64,000 nt of DNA from Caulobacteraceae bacterium (GTDB lineage Bacteria; Pseudomonadota; Alphaproteobacteria; Caulobacterales; Caulobacteraceae). Positions 51,405-60,221 of the stretch are shown piece by piece. Position 1 is the stretch's first letter; each line of letters opens with the position of its first letter. The translations under genes and the position numbers were made by a program. The stretch is taken from the NCBI GenBank assembly GCA_947475415.1, contig CANJLH010000001.1, forward strand, positions 1 through 64,000, written 5' to 3'. The notes beneath the pieces were generated by a model. That model made no database searches, was not told the origin of the DNA, and saw nothing but the letters and a program-made list of their open reading frames with translations.

Positions 51405-51493
51405 GGGACTGATGCTTCCTGGGTTCGCGGCGGCCGCAGCCGCCTGATGACCCAAGACCTACCAGCTCTCGAAATTGCGAATAATCTGGCGTA

Positions 51494-51506
51494 TATGAAA
51501 TTCATA
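51494..51506. promoter_or_regulatory. Likely LysR-type operator TATGAAATTCATA
   Basis: The 13-bp near-perfect palindrome TATGAA-A-TTCATA fits the T-N11-A consensus of LysR sites. It lies in the 123-base spacer between the AhpD-like gene (start 51404) and the LysR gene (start 51528), 21 bases before the latter. Confidence 0.55.
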
Positions 51507-51527
51507 CTGTCATTTTTTGGAAGAATT

Positions 51528-52439
51528 ATGGATCAGCTGGAAGCCATGGCCATCCTGGTCGCCTCTGTAGAGACCGGTAGTCTGACGGGGGCAGGCCGCC
51601 GGCTGGGCGCGCCCTTGCCAACCATCAGCCGCAAGATCACCGACCTGGAGGCCCACCTTAAGACTCGCCTGTTGATCCGCACGACCCGGCGGTTGACCCT
51701 GACCGACGCAGGCGCAGCCTATATCGCCGCCGCTCGGCGCATCCTGGAACAGGTCGACGAGGCTGAGCGCCTGGCGGCGGGTGAATACGCCGCCCCGCGG
51801 GGAGATCTCGTCATCGCCGCGCCAATTGTGTTCGGACGCCTGCATATCCTGCCGATTGTGAGCGACTTTCTGGCGAGGTTTGACGCGATCAACGCCCATC
51901 TTTTGCTTTCGGACCGCAATATGCACCTGATCGATGATCATATCGACGTGGCGCTGCGGATCGGCGTCCTGCCTGACAGCAGCCTCGTGGCGACCCGCGT
52001 CGGCGTCGTGCGCAGCGTGGTCTGCGCCAGCCCCGCCTACCTCGCCGCCCACGGGACACCCGGCACGCCGGGCGAACTGGCCGACCGTGACGGCGTATTC
52101 TTTGACGCTCTCGACGCTGGCGGCGCCTGGCGGTTTAGGGCGCCGGGCGCCGCCGCGGATCTGATCGCGCCGGTCCGCGCGCGCCTGTCGGTGAACACCG
52201 CCGAGGCCGCCATCGACGCGGCGATCGCCGGGGTTGGGGTGGCCCGCGTGCTTTCTTATCAGGTCGCCGCCGCCGTTGCGGACGGCCGGCTGACGATCAT
52301 ATTGAGGGATTTCGAACGCGCGCCCCTGGACGTGAGTCTGATCCACGCCGGACAGGGCCGGCTTCCGCTGAAGACCCGCGCTTTCCTGGACATGGCGGCG
52401 CCGCGCTTGCGGCAGGCGCTGACCTCTCTGGCCGCCTGA
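51528..52439 (+). CDS. LysR-family transcriptional regulator
   Basis: The 303-residue protein has an N-terminal winged helix-turn-helix (MDQLEAMAILVASVETGSLT through LGAPLPTISRKITDLE, with LLIRTTRRLTLTDAG as wing) and a periplasmic-binding-like effector domain from about 90. The start at 51528 is preceded by GGAAG. It is the only clear transcription factor gene in the window. The palindrome at 51494 and the divergent AhpD/PPOX/DUF1348 operon suggest autoregulation and control of that operon. Confidence 0.9.
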   Translation: MDQLEAMAILVASVETGSLTGAGRRLGAPLPTISRKITDLEAHLKTRLLIRTTRRLTLTDAGAAYIAAARRILEQVDEAERLAAGEYAAPRGDLVIAAPIVFGRLHILPIVSDFLARFDAINAHLLLSDRNMHLIDDHIDVALRIGVLPDSSLVATRVGVVRSVVCASPAYLAAHGTPGTPGELADRDGVFFDALDAGGAWRFRAPGAAADLIAPVRARLSVNTAEAAIDAAIAGVGVARVLSYQVAAAVADGRLTIILRDFERAPLDVSLIHAGQGRLPLKTRAFLDMAAPRLRQALTSLAA

Positions 52440-52553
52440 AGTTCTGTCGCCGCGTGGCATTCCATTAAGCCTATCCCTCAGAAACTCATTAAATTCCGCA
52501 TGCTATGGGGCGTGAACGGGTCTGCGTAGGGCTGGCCCTGGCGCGAGGAGGCG

Positions 52554-53111
52554 ATGATGCGGTTGGGAGGCGTTGGTTTCCGCCACGATCATTCCATCGC
52601 CACCATGAGCCGGCGGCTGTTCGAAAAGATGGACGAGAACCGCAACGGCTCTGCCTCGCTGGAGGAGTTTCAGCGCTCGGGCGTGCTGCGCAAGCTGGGC
52701 GTGGTGAAGACCGCTGATGAGGAGAAGGCCGCCTTCGCCGGCGCCGACACCAACCACGACGGCGCCCTTTCACGGATGGAGTCGCAGGTTTTCTTCCAGC
52801 AGGTGCTGACCCAGTCCGAGAAGGCGCGGATCGCCGCCATGTTGCTATTGACGCAGGAGGACGACGCCGAGGCGGCGAAGGCTCCGGCGCCCCCTGAATC
52901 TACGGCCGAGCCTGCGCCCACGGAACCGTCACACTCAGAGGCCTCGGCCGCGGTCACGCGGGAGGATGATGCCGCTCAGCCGAACAGGCCCGCGGGTGCG
53001 GATGAGATCGCCCGCAAGGCGGAGACGAAGCTCGCCAAGGCCTATGCGGAATTGGCCAAACGCACCGCCGAAGCCCTGGCCACTGCGCCCACCCACGCCG
53101 CGACCGCCTGA
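52554..53111 (+). CDS. EF-hand calcium-binding protein, Ala-rich tail
   Basis: The 185-residue product has two canonical EF-hand loops: DENRNGSASLEE (27-38) and DTNHDGALSRME (65-76). No signal peptide is apparent, and a Pro/Glu-rich linker (about 103-125) leads to a Lys/Ala helical tail. The ATG at 52554 has a GAGGAGG site. Function unknown; calcium-dependent regulation is inferred. It sits between the LysR gene and the monooxygenase operon and is not obviously part of either. Confidence 0.75.
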   Translation: MMRLGGVGFRHDHSIATMSRRLFEKMDENRNGSASLEEFQRSGVLRKLGVVKTADEEKAAFAGADTNHDGALSRMESQVFFQQVLTQSEKARIAAMLLLTQEDDAEAAKAPAPPESTAEPAPTEPSHSEASAAVTREDDAAQPNRPAGADEIARKAETKLAKAYAELAKRTAEALATAPTHAATA

Positions 53112-53186
53112 TCGTACCCGTCCCCCTTGCGGGGCCCGGTGCTTCCCTGTTCAATTCCCGCAGCGACTGCGACTTGGGAGGTGCCG

Positions 53187-54800
53187 GTGGCGGACCAATC
53201 GAAGACGGCCCGCGCGCCGATGGTGAAGACCGTCGACGCCGTCGTGGTGGGCGGCGGGTTCGGCGGCATGTACCAGCTGCATCGCCTGCGGGAACTGGGC
53301 CTAAGCCTGCAGGGCTTCGAGGCGGGCGATGACGTGGGTGGCACCTGGTACTGGAACCGCTACCCCGGCGCGCGCTGCGACGTGCCCAGCCTGTTCTATT
53401 CCTTCACCTTTTCGGAAGCCCTAACTCGGGAATGGCGCTGGTCGGAGAAGTACGCCGCGCAGCCGGAAATCCTGCGCTACGCCGGCCACATCGCCGACCG
53501 CTACGGCCTGCGAGACCTTATCGCCTTTCAGACCCGCGTAACCAAGGCCGTCTTCGACGAAGGCTCCAACCAATGGCTGATCGAAACGGACCGGGGCGAT
53601 CAGGTCCGCGCCCGCTGGTGCGTGATGGCGACAGGTTGTCTTTCCGTGCCGCAGGAGCCTCAAATCACCGGCGCGGAGAGCTTCAAGGGTCCCATTTATC
53701 ACACCGGCCGTTGGCCCCATGAGCCCGTGGACTTCACCGGCCAGCGGGTGGGGGTGATCGGCACCGGATCCTCCGGCATCCAGTCGATCCCCGAAATCGC
53801 CAAACAGGCGATGCACGTGACTGTCTTTCAGCGCACGGCCAACTATAGCCTGCCGGCGAACAATGGGCCGCTCACCGACGCGGATTACGAAAAGCACCAG
53901 CAGGGCTACGCAGAGTACCTGGAGCTATTGAAGGCCGGCGCCCCCGGCGTCATCGGCGGGGCCGAAACCGCGCCGATACCGCCGCTCGAAAAACAGCGGC
54001 ATGTCTACCAGAAGCACTGGGACGCTGGCGGCACCACCCTAATCCTCGCCTTTCCCAATGTGCTCACCAGCCAAGAAGTAAACGACGTCGCCTCGGACTT
54101 CGTGCGCGAGAAGATTAAGGCCAAGGTCAAGGACCCGGCGGTGGCCGAGAAGCTCAGCCCCCGCGGCCACCCGATCGGAACCAAGCGCATCTGTGTCGAC
54201 CTCGAATATTTCGAGACCTTCAACCGAGCGAACGTATCGCTGGTGGACGTGCGCGCCGCCCCGATCCAGGCCATCACGCCAACGGGATTGCGTACCACCG
54301 AGGCGGACTATGAGCTGGACGCCATTGTGCTGGCCACAGGCTTCGACGCCATGACAGGGGCGCTGCTGGCCATGGACATCACCGGCGTCGGCGGCGCTCG
54401 CCTGGATCAGGCTTGGGCCGGCGGACCGGCGGCTTACCTCGGTCTGACGGTGGCGGGTTTCCCCAACCTATTCATGGTCACGGGGCCGGGCAGCCCCTCG
54501 GTGCTGTCCAACATGCTGGTGGCCATCGAACAGCATGTGGACTGGATCAGCGACGCCATCGCCCACATGCGCGCCAAGGGCCTCAACCGGATCGAAGCAC
54601 AACCCGACGCCCAGGCCGCCTGGGTGGCGCACGTCAAGGCCACGGCGGACTCCTCACTCTTTCCCAAGGCCAATTCCTGGTACATGGGAGCCAACATTCC
54701 CGGAAAGCCCAGGGTGTTCCCGATCTACATCGGCGACGGATATCGCCGGAAATGCGAGGACGTGGCCGCCAAGGGCTACGAGGGATTCACCGTCGGTTGA
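53187..54800 (+). CDS. Flavin-binding monooxygenase, Baeyer-Villiger type
   Basis: The 537-residue enzyme has the FAD loop VGGGFGG (21-27), the Baeyer-Villiger fingerprint FKGPIYHTGRWP (166-177) and the NADPH loop IGTGSSGIQ. It should insert oxygen into a ketone to form an ester/lactone. The GTG at 53187 follows GGGAGG by 5 bases; the longer frame from 53127 is not needed. The NTF2-like gene starts 7 bases after its stop and P450 follows. A steroid/terpene ketone substrate is an inference from context. Confidence 0.9.
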   Translation: MADQSKTARAPMVKTVDAVVVGGGFGGMYQLHRLRELGLSLQGFEAGDDVGGTWYWNRYPGARCDVPSLFYSFTFSEALTREWRWSEKYAAQPEILRYAGHIADRYGLRDLIAFQTRVTKAVFDEGSNQWLIETDRGDQVRARWCVMATGCLSVPQEPQITGAESFKGPIYHTGRWPHEPVDFTGQRVGVIGTGSSGIQSIPEIAKQAMHVTVFQRTANYSLPANNGPLTDADYEKHQQGYAEYLELLKAGAPGVIGGAETAPIPPLEKQRHVYQKHWDAGGTTLILAFPNVLTSQEVNDVASDFVREKIKAKVKDPAVAEKLSPRGHPIGTKRICVDLEYFETFNRANVSLVDVRAAPIQAITPTGLRTTEADYELDAIVLATGFDAMTGALLAMDITGVGGARLDQAWAGGPAAYLGLTVAGFPNLFMVTGPGSPSVLSNMLVAIEQHVDWISDAIAHMRAKGLNRIEAQPDAQAAWVAHVKATADSSLFPKANSWYMGANIPGKPRVFPIYIGDGYRRKCEDVAAKGYEGFTVG

Positions 54801-54807
54801 GGACGAA

Positions 54808-55236
54808 ATGGACACCCTGACCCGCTTGATGATCGAACGCGACTGCCATCGGCTTTGCATCGATTACGCACGGCGCGCCGATGAACGTGCGGACACTTTC
54901 GCCGACCTTTTCACCGAGGACGCGCGGCTTGAGCTGTCGGGCATGTCCATGAGCGGTCATGAGGAGATCGCCGCCTTCATGCGCCGCCCACGGCCGGCTC
55001 GCGTGAGCCGGCATATGATCCTGAACGTCGTGATCGACATCGACAGCGAGACCACGGCCAGGGGGTTGGCCGATCTGGTCTACTATGTCGGCGAAAATGA
55101 GGACAGCGTCGCGCGCCTGGCGGACATCAGTCCCGCCACGATCGGAACCTACCAGGATGAATACCGATTGACCGCCCAGGGCTGGCGCATCGCTAGCCGG
55201 CGCATGACGGCCAAGTTCGTGCGAGAGCTGGGCTGA
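54808..55236 (+). CDS. SnoaL/NTF2-like protein
   Basis: The 142-residue protein has IERDCHRLCIDYARRADERADTF and ARLELSGMSMSGHEEIAAFMRRP, typical of NTF2-like proteins such as ketosteroid isomerases and limonene-epoxide hydrolases. A cone-shaped pocket for a hydrophobic ligand is expected. Catalytic residues could not be assigned. It lies directly between the Baeyer-Villiger monooxygenase and the P450, 7 bases after the former. Confidence 0.75.
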   Translation: MDTLTRLMIERDCHRLCIDYARRADERADTFADLFTEDARLELSGMSMSGHEEIAAFMRRPRPARVSRHMILNVVIDIDSETTARGLADLVYYVGENEDSVARLADISPATIGTYQDEYRLTAQGWRIASRRMTAKFVRELG

Positions 55237-55301
55237 TTGCGATCGCCGCGCCGCCGAACCATGTTGCTTCGAACGCCTGAAAGACACCCAGAGGGAACAC
55301 C

Positions 55302-56525
55302 ATGACCCAGACGATGACAGAGCCAGCCCCGGCGCCGGCGCATGTCCCGCCGGAGCTCGTGCGCGACTTCACCTTCCAGTCCCTACCGGGGGCGGCGGAG
55401 GATCCGATGCTGGCAGTGGCGGACGCTCTGCGGGACGGACCACCGATGGTCTATGTGCGCAACCTGCGTTTCGAGGGCTACAACGCATGGGTGGCCGCCC
55501 GCTACGAGATCATCCGTGAGGCCTATCAGAATCCGGAGCTGTTCTCGTCTCAGAGCATCACCAGTTTTTCGGGCCTCCTGGATGAGAGCTGGCCCTTCCT
55601 GCCGATCGAAACCGATCCGCCGGAGCACAGCATCTGGCGCACCTTGCTGAACCCGCTGTTCGCGCCCAAGCGGATGAAGGCGGTGGAGGCTGACATCAAG
55701 GCCACCGCGGAGAAGCTGGTGAGCGCTATACTGGCGAAGGGCGAGGCGGAGTTCGTCGACGACTTCAGCGCCGTCTTTCCGATCATGATTTTCCTGAGCC
55801 TGATGGGCCTGCCCTTCGCACAGGCGGCGAAATTTCTCGAATGGGAAAATGGCGTCTTGCACAGCCGTGACCTGGATGTGCGCAAACGCAGCGCCTTCGC
55901 CATCCGCGACTATCTGGTAGGCGCGATCGAGGCCAAGAAGGTCAATCCCGCCGACGATGTTATCAGCTACGTTTTGACCACTCCTGTCGATGGCCGCGCC
56001 ATCACCGATCAGGAAGCCCTGTCCGTCTGCTTCATGCTGTTCGTGGCCGGCCTGGACACGGTGACCGCGGCCCTGGGCTTCATGTTCAAACACCTGGCCG
56101 AAAATCCAGGCCACCAGCAGCAACTGCGCGACCACCCGGAGCAGATCGGCGAGGCGGTGGAGGAGTATTTGCGGGCCTATCCGATCGTCACTAGTTTCCG
56201 CCTGATCACCCGCGACGTGGTGTTCCATGGAGTGCAGCTCAAGGCGGGTGAGCGGATCGCCCTGTCCTTGCCGCTGGCCGGGCGAGATGGCGAAGCGTTC
56301 GCCAATCCCGACGTGGTCGATTTCAGCCGCGAGAAGCTCGATCACATCAGCTTCGCCGCAGGCCCGCACCGGTGCCTTGGTTCGCACCTGGCGCGGCGGG
56401 AACTGCGGGTGGCGCTGGAGGAATGGCTGACCCGGGTGCCGCCGTTCCGCGTCAAGCCCGGCGAGCGGCCGGAGACGCACGCCCAGGGGGTTTTCGGCGT
56501 CGACTACCTGCCGCTGGTCTGGTAG
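55302..56525 (+). CDS. Cytochrome P450
   Basis: The 407-residue bacterial P450 has the I-helix MLFVAGLDTVTAALG, the ExxR motif in EEYLRAYPI and the haem-binding FAAGPHRCLGSHLA with Cys358 as axial ligand. It should hydroxylate a hydrophobic substrate. No dedicated ferredoxin or reductase lies beside it, so electron partners must be elsewhere; the nearest iron-sulfur protein is the Rieske ferredoxin at 58456. The ATG has a GAGGGAA site. The kinase gene starts 10 bases after its stop. Confidence 0.95.
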   Translation: MTQTMTEPAPAPAHVPPELVRDFTFQSLPGAAEDPMLAVADALRDGPPMVYVRNLRFEGYNAWVAARYEIIREAYQNPELFSSQSITSFSGLLDESWPFLPIETDPPEHSIWRTLLNPLFAPKRMKAVEADIKATAEKLVSAILAKGEAEFVDDFSAVFPIMIFLSLMGLPFAQAAKFLEWENGVLHSRDLDVRKRSAFAIRDYLVGAIEAKKVNPADDVISYVLTTPVDGRAITDQEALSVCFMLFVAGLDTVTAALGFMFKHLAENPGHQQQLRDHPEQIGEAVEEYLRAYPIVTSFRLITRDVVFHGVQLKAGERIALSLPLAGRDGEAFANPDVVDFSREKLDHISFAAGPHRCLGSHLARRELRVALEEWLTRVPPFRVKPGERPETHAQGVFGVDYLPLVW

Positions 56526-56535
56526 CGGCGACGGC

Positions 56536-57615
56536 ATGGCTGAAATCTCGCAATCCCTCGATGGCCTGGTCGACATCGAACGTCTGACCGCCTGGCTAGA
56601 CGCCAACATCCCCGCCCTGGGCTCGGGCCCGCTGAAGGCGAAGATGATCCACGGCGGCACGTCCAATGTGATCCTGTTGCTGGACCGCGGCGGCGAACGG
56701 CCGCTGATCCTGCGCCGGCCGCCCCGGACGCCGCCGCCGAATTCCGAAAAGTCGGTGATGCGAGAAGCCCGGGTGCTAGCGGCGCTGAACGGCACGCCGG
56801 TGCCGCACCCGCACTGCCATGGCCGCTGCGAGGACCCCTCGGTGATCGGCGCGCCGTTCTATGTGATGGACCTGGTGCCGGGCTGGGCCGCCGACCTGCG
56901 CGACGGCCACATCTATCACCGCGCCCCGTTCGACAAGGCCCCCTTCGAATACGGCATCGCCTACGCCATGGTGGACGGCCTCGTTGCCCTGGCCAACGTC
57001 GACTACAAGGCCGTGGGCTTGGAGGGTTTCGGCAAGCCCGAGAAATTTCTCGAACGGCAGGTAGACCGCTGGGAGTCCCAGATCCAGAGCTATGGCAAGC
57101 TCTACAACTACCCTGGCCGCGACCTGCCTGGCTATGAATACGCCCGCGACTGGCTGCGCGCCAATGTGCCGGACAGCTTCAAAGCCGGTATCATCCATGG
57201 CGATGTGGGCACCCCCAACGCCCTGTTCGCAGATGGCCCGCCGGCCAGGCTCACCGCCTTGATCGACTGGGAGCTGTCCACCATCGGCGACCCGCTGCTG
57301 GACATGGCCTGGCTCGGCAATGGCCTGCGCGACGAACGCGAGCCTGACCGTATTCCAGGCAAGGCGCTGTACAATGTGGCGAACTTCCCCACCCGCCAGG
57401 AACTGGTCCGCTACTACGCCGCCGGCACCGGGCGCGACGTTTCGAACTTCGACTACTACCTGATGCTGGCGATGTTCAAAGGCGGCTGCATCCTGGAATA
57501 CAAGGTGGCCCAGGCCGCCGCCGGCATCCTGCCCAGGGAGACCGGCGAATTCTTCTCAGGCCTGGTTCTGAAGGGCTTCGCCGAGGCCGAGCGGCTGGCG
57601 CGGTCCATCGGCTGA
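56536..57615 (+). CDS. APH-type phosphotransferase (ACAD10/11-like kinase)
   Basis: The 359-residue protein has the aminoglycoside-kinase fold: an ATP-binding segment KMIHGGTSNVILLL, the catalytic HGD (Asp223) in GIIHGDVGTPNALF and LIDWELSTIGDPLLD (Asp244, Mg-binding). This branch is not an antibiotic-resistance enzyme; relatives include the kinase domain of ACAD10/11 and the LvaA kinase, which phosphorylate 4-hydroxyacyl-CoA so that it can be dehydrated and degraded. In this operon a 4-hydroxyacyl-CoA substrate is plausible. It follows the P450 by 10 bases. Confidence 0.85.
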   Translation: MAEISQSLDGLVDIERLTAWLDANIPALGSGPLKAKMIHGGTSNVILLLDRGGERPLILRRPPRTPPPNSEKSVMREARVLAALNGTPVPHPHCHGRCEDPSVIGAPFYVMDLVPGWAADLRDGHIYHRAPFDKAPFEYGIAYAMVDGLVALANVDYKAVGLEGFGKPEKFLERQVDRWESQIQSYGKLYNYPGRDLPGYEYARDWLRANVPDSFKAGIIHGDVGTPNALFADGPPARLTALIDWELSTIGDPLLDMAWLGNGLRDEREPDRIPGKALYNVANFPTRQELVRYYAAGTGRDVSNFDYYLMLAMFKGGCILEYKVAQAAAGILPRETGEFFSGLVLKGFAEAERLARSIG

Positions 57616-57624
57616 CCCGCCGCC

Positions 57625-58377
57625 TCAGTGGAAGGTGCGCCCGCCGTCGATGGCGAATGTGGCGCCGGTGACGTAGCTGGACTCATCCGAGGTCAGGAAC
57701 AGGCAGGCGTTGGCCAGTTCCGGCGGCTCGGCCCAGCGCCCCATGGGATAGCGGGCCACCGCCGGGGCCTCCAGGGGCCGGTCCTCGTAGCCCTCGAACA
57801 TGAAGGCGGTCATCGGCGTCTTGACCAGGCCCGGACAGATGACATTGGCCCGGATCACCGGCGCGAACTCCGCCGCCAGCGCCTTGGTGAATGCGATCAG
57901 ACCGCCCTTGGAGCCGGCGTAGGCGCTCGATCCGCCGCCGGTGGGGTGAATGCCGACGCCTGAGGCGATATTGACGACCGTGCCCCCCTTGGCCGTCAGC
58001 CACGGCAGGGCGGCGCGACAGATGACATAGGGCGCAGTCAGATTGATCGCGAGAGCCCGCGACCAGTCCTCGAGGTCCAGGTCGGCCAAGGGCTTGACCA
58101 TGGAGATGCCGGCGCAATTGACGATCCCGTCCAGTCCGCCCATGACTCCGGCCGACTGCTCCACCGCCGCCGCCGCCGCCACTGGGTCGGTGAGGTCGAC
58201 GGTGATGGGGTCAGCGGCGATCTCGCCGGCCACAGCCGCCAGGCCCTCGCCGTTGATATCGAGCAGGACGAGTCTCGCCCCATGGCGGGCGAACAACCGC
58301 GCCGTGGCTGCGGCGATGCCGGACGCAGCTCCGGTGATCAGCACCCGGCGACCGGCGAGCCGTCGTGCGTCATCCAT
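57625..58377 (-). CDS. Short-chain dehydrogenase
   Basis: The 250-residue SDR has TGAASGIAAATARLF (cofactor loop), VLLDINGEG (Asp after beta-2, NAD-type), NCAGIS, NIASGVGIHPTGGGSSAYAGSK with Ser-Tyr-Lys intact, and a C-terminal AIDGGRTFH. The ATG at 58377 with GGGAGAA upstream gives MDDARRLAGRRV; an earlier ATG at 58398 adds MTIGRNI. It is convergent with the kinase gene, and divergent from the Rieske gene at 58456. Confidence 0.85.
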   Translation of the reverse strand: MDDARRLAGRRVLITGAASGIAAATARLFARHGARLVLLDINGEGLAAVAGEIAADPITVDLTDPVAAAAAVEQSAGVMGGLDGIVNCAGISMVKPLADLDLEDWSRALAINLTAPYVICRAALPWLTAKGGTVVNIASGVGIHPTGGGSSAYAGSKGGLIAFTKALAAEFAPVIRANVICPGLVKTPMTAFMFEGYEDRPLEAPAVARYPMGRWAEPPELANACLFLTSDESSYVTGATFAIDGGRTFH

Positions 58378-58455
58378 GATGTTTCTCCCAATGGTCATGC
58401 GGCCGGCAGCATCGCCGGCTTGACCTTCGGGGCCAAGCCTCTACCGCCAGTCGCT

Positions 58456-58785
58456 ATGAGTGATACAGGCGAATGGGTGGCGCTGCTGGCGGCTTCGGCC
58501 CTGGCCGAGGGCGAGGTCGTGGGAACCGACCATGGGGATCGCAAGGTCGCCCTTTACCGCCTGACCGGCGCATTCTACGCCACCAGCAACCTCTGCACCC
58601 ATGCCCACGCCCTGTTGTCATATGGCTGGGTGGAGGGCGATCGCATCCGATGCCCGCTGCACGCCGCGTGTTTCGATATCGCCACCGGCAAGGCCCAGGG
58701 GTTTCCGGTGACCCAGGATATCGCCACCTATCCTGTGCGGGTGACCGAGGGGATCATCGAGGTTCTGCTGCCGCTCAGTGGATGA
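58456..58785 (+). CDS. Small Rieske [2Fe-2S] ferredoxin
   Basis: The 109-residue product has the Rieske cluster ligands Cys47-x-His49 (CTHAH) and Cys66-x2-His69 (CPLHAACF). At this size it is a ferredoxin-like electron carrier of the NirD/BphF type, not an oxygenase. It may serve the P450 or an unlinked oxygenase. It overlaps the 3' end of the convergent MFS gene by 11 bases. The ATG at 58456 is the only one giving family length. Confidence 0.85.
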   Translation: MSDTGEWVALLAASALAEGEVVGTDHGDRKVALYRLTGAFYATSNLCTHAHALLSYGWVEGDRIRCPLHAACFDIATGKAQGFPVTQDIATYPVRVTEGIIEVLLPLSG

Positions 58786-60109
58786 GCTCGGCGCGCAAGG
58801 TCCGCGCGCCGCTCAAGTAGAACAGGCTGGCCGGGACATCGAGCAGCAGGAAGGTCAGGATCGCCCACTTCACCCCGGCGGCTGGCCCCAGCGCCAGTCC
58901 CTTTGAATAGAAGTCGCTGACCAGGCCTACAGCCAGTGGGCCCAGCCCTAGTCCGATCAGGTTGTTGGTGAACAGCATGGTAGCGGTGGCGGTGGCCCGC
59001 ACCCGCGGCTGAAACAGACCCTGGACCGCGCCATAGATCGGTCCGGTCCACCAGGTGCTGAAGGCGCCGGCGGCCATCAGCAGCAGCAATGCGATGACGA
59101 AGGACGGCGACAGGATCGCCCCCACCAGGAACGGCATGCCGCAGATCATGCCCAGCGCAGGAATAGTCGCGTAGGCCCGCACATCACGGCGAGCGAAATG
59201 GTCCACCAGACGGCCGCCGAGGACGGCGCCCACAGCCCCGCCGACGCCGGCGGTGAGCCCGAGCGCCGGCCCCACCACGCCGGCGCCCTTCAGGCCCACA
59301 TGCGCCCCCAGGGCGGCGATCTCGCCGGCGTGGTTGCGCATCAGGAAGGAGGCCATGAAGGCGCCCATGCCGAACTGGACGAATGAGCGGGTCGCGCCGC
59401 CGCCGATCAGCCGCCAGATGGTCTTGTTGCGGCGGATTTCGTCGAACGCCTCCCAGAACGGCGGCGAGGCCTCAGCCTGGGTCGCCATCATGCCCTTTAG
59501 CCGCCGCCGCGGTTCGCGCAGGGTCAGATAGGCGATCACCGCCAGCACCAGTCCCGGCGCCCCCACCACCAGGAAAGCGGCCCTCCAGCCCCAGATGCTG
59601 GCCACGACGCCGCCGATGGCCAGGCCCAGGAGGGTGCCGATGGGTGATCCCAGGGCGTACATCGACATGGCCGAGGCGCGTTCTTCCTTGGGCGTGTAGT
59701 CGGCGATCAGCGAGGTGACCGCGGGCGTGCAGCCGGCCTCGCCGACGCCGACACCGATGCGGGCGGCGATGAGTTGCCAGAAGGTCTGGGTGAGGCCGCA
59801 AACGGTGGTGGCGAGGCTCCAGGCCGCCACCGAGAGGCTTATAAGCAACGGCCGGTCGCCGCGTTCGGCCAGCCTGGCGATGGGAAAGCCCAGCAGGGTG
59901 TAGAACAGGGCGAAGGACAGGCCCGTCATCAGGCCCAGCTGCCAGTCGGCCAGATGCAGGTCGTTCTTGATCGGCTCGGCCAGGATGGTGACGATCTGGC
60001 GGTCGAGGAAGTTGAACACATAGATCAGCATCAGGATGCTGAGCGCATAGCGCCGGAACCCGCGCGAGAAGGTCGGCGGGACCGCCGCGTCCGCAAAATC
60101 GGTGCTCAT
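58775..60109 (-). CDS. MFS transporter
   Basis: The 444-residue membrane protein has about twelve hydrophobic segments with YVFNFLDRQIVTILAEPIK in the first helix and LGFPIARLAERGDRPLLIS as the signature loop. GYVEAGCTPAV-like GVGEAGCTPAVTSLIADY is typical of the same group as the transporter at 21297. It might take up or export pathway compounds. Its 3' end overlaps the Rieske gene. ATG at 60109 with GGGGAG upstream. The next gene upstream on the same strand ends 112 bases away. Confidence 0.85.
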   Translation of the reverse strand: MSTDFADAAVPPTFSRGFRRYALSILMLIYVFNFLDRQIVTILAEPIKNDLHLADWQLGLMTGLSFALFYTLLGFPIARLAERGDRPLLISLSVAAWSLATTVCGLTQTFWQLIAARIGVGVGEAGCTPAVTSLIADYTPKEERASAMSMYALGSPIGTLLGLAIGGVVASIWGWRAAFLVVGAPGLVLAVIAYLTLREPRRRLKGMMATQAEASPPFWEAFDEIRRNKTIWRLIGGGATRSFVQFGMGAFMASFLMRNHAGEIAALGAHVGLKGAGVVGPALGLTAGVGGAVGAVLGGRLVDHFARRDVRAYATIPALGMICGMPFLVGAILSPSFVIALLLLMAAGAFSTWWTGPIYGAVQGLFQPRVRATATATMLFTNNLIGLGLGPLAVGLVSDFYSKGLALGPAAGVKWAILTFLLLDVPASLFYLSGARTLRAELIH

Positions 60110-60202
60110 GGACCACTCCCCGCCCGCCTTGATCAGCGGGTCCGCCGACAGCCTAGGCTGAGATCAAGCCACAGCGAAAGGGTATTGGTCAGCGATCAAC
60201 GC

Positions 60203-60219
60203 CGCCGCTCGCTGCGGCG
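60203..60219 (-). terminator. Weak GC-rich hairpin after the LLM gene
   Basis: CGCCGC and GCGGCG pair around TCGCT, just beyond the stop of the minus-strand LLM gene (60222). No T-run follows, so this may be only a transcript-end structure. Confidence 0.3.
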
Positions 60220-60221
60220 CC

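Noticed and set aside
56536-57615. Aminoglycoside resistance
   Set aside because: The protein has the APH fold, but its context and sequence group it with acyl-CoA-linked kinases, not resistance enzymes.
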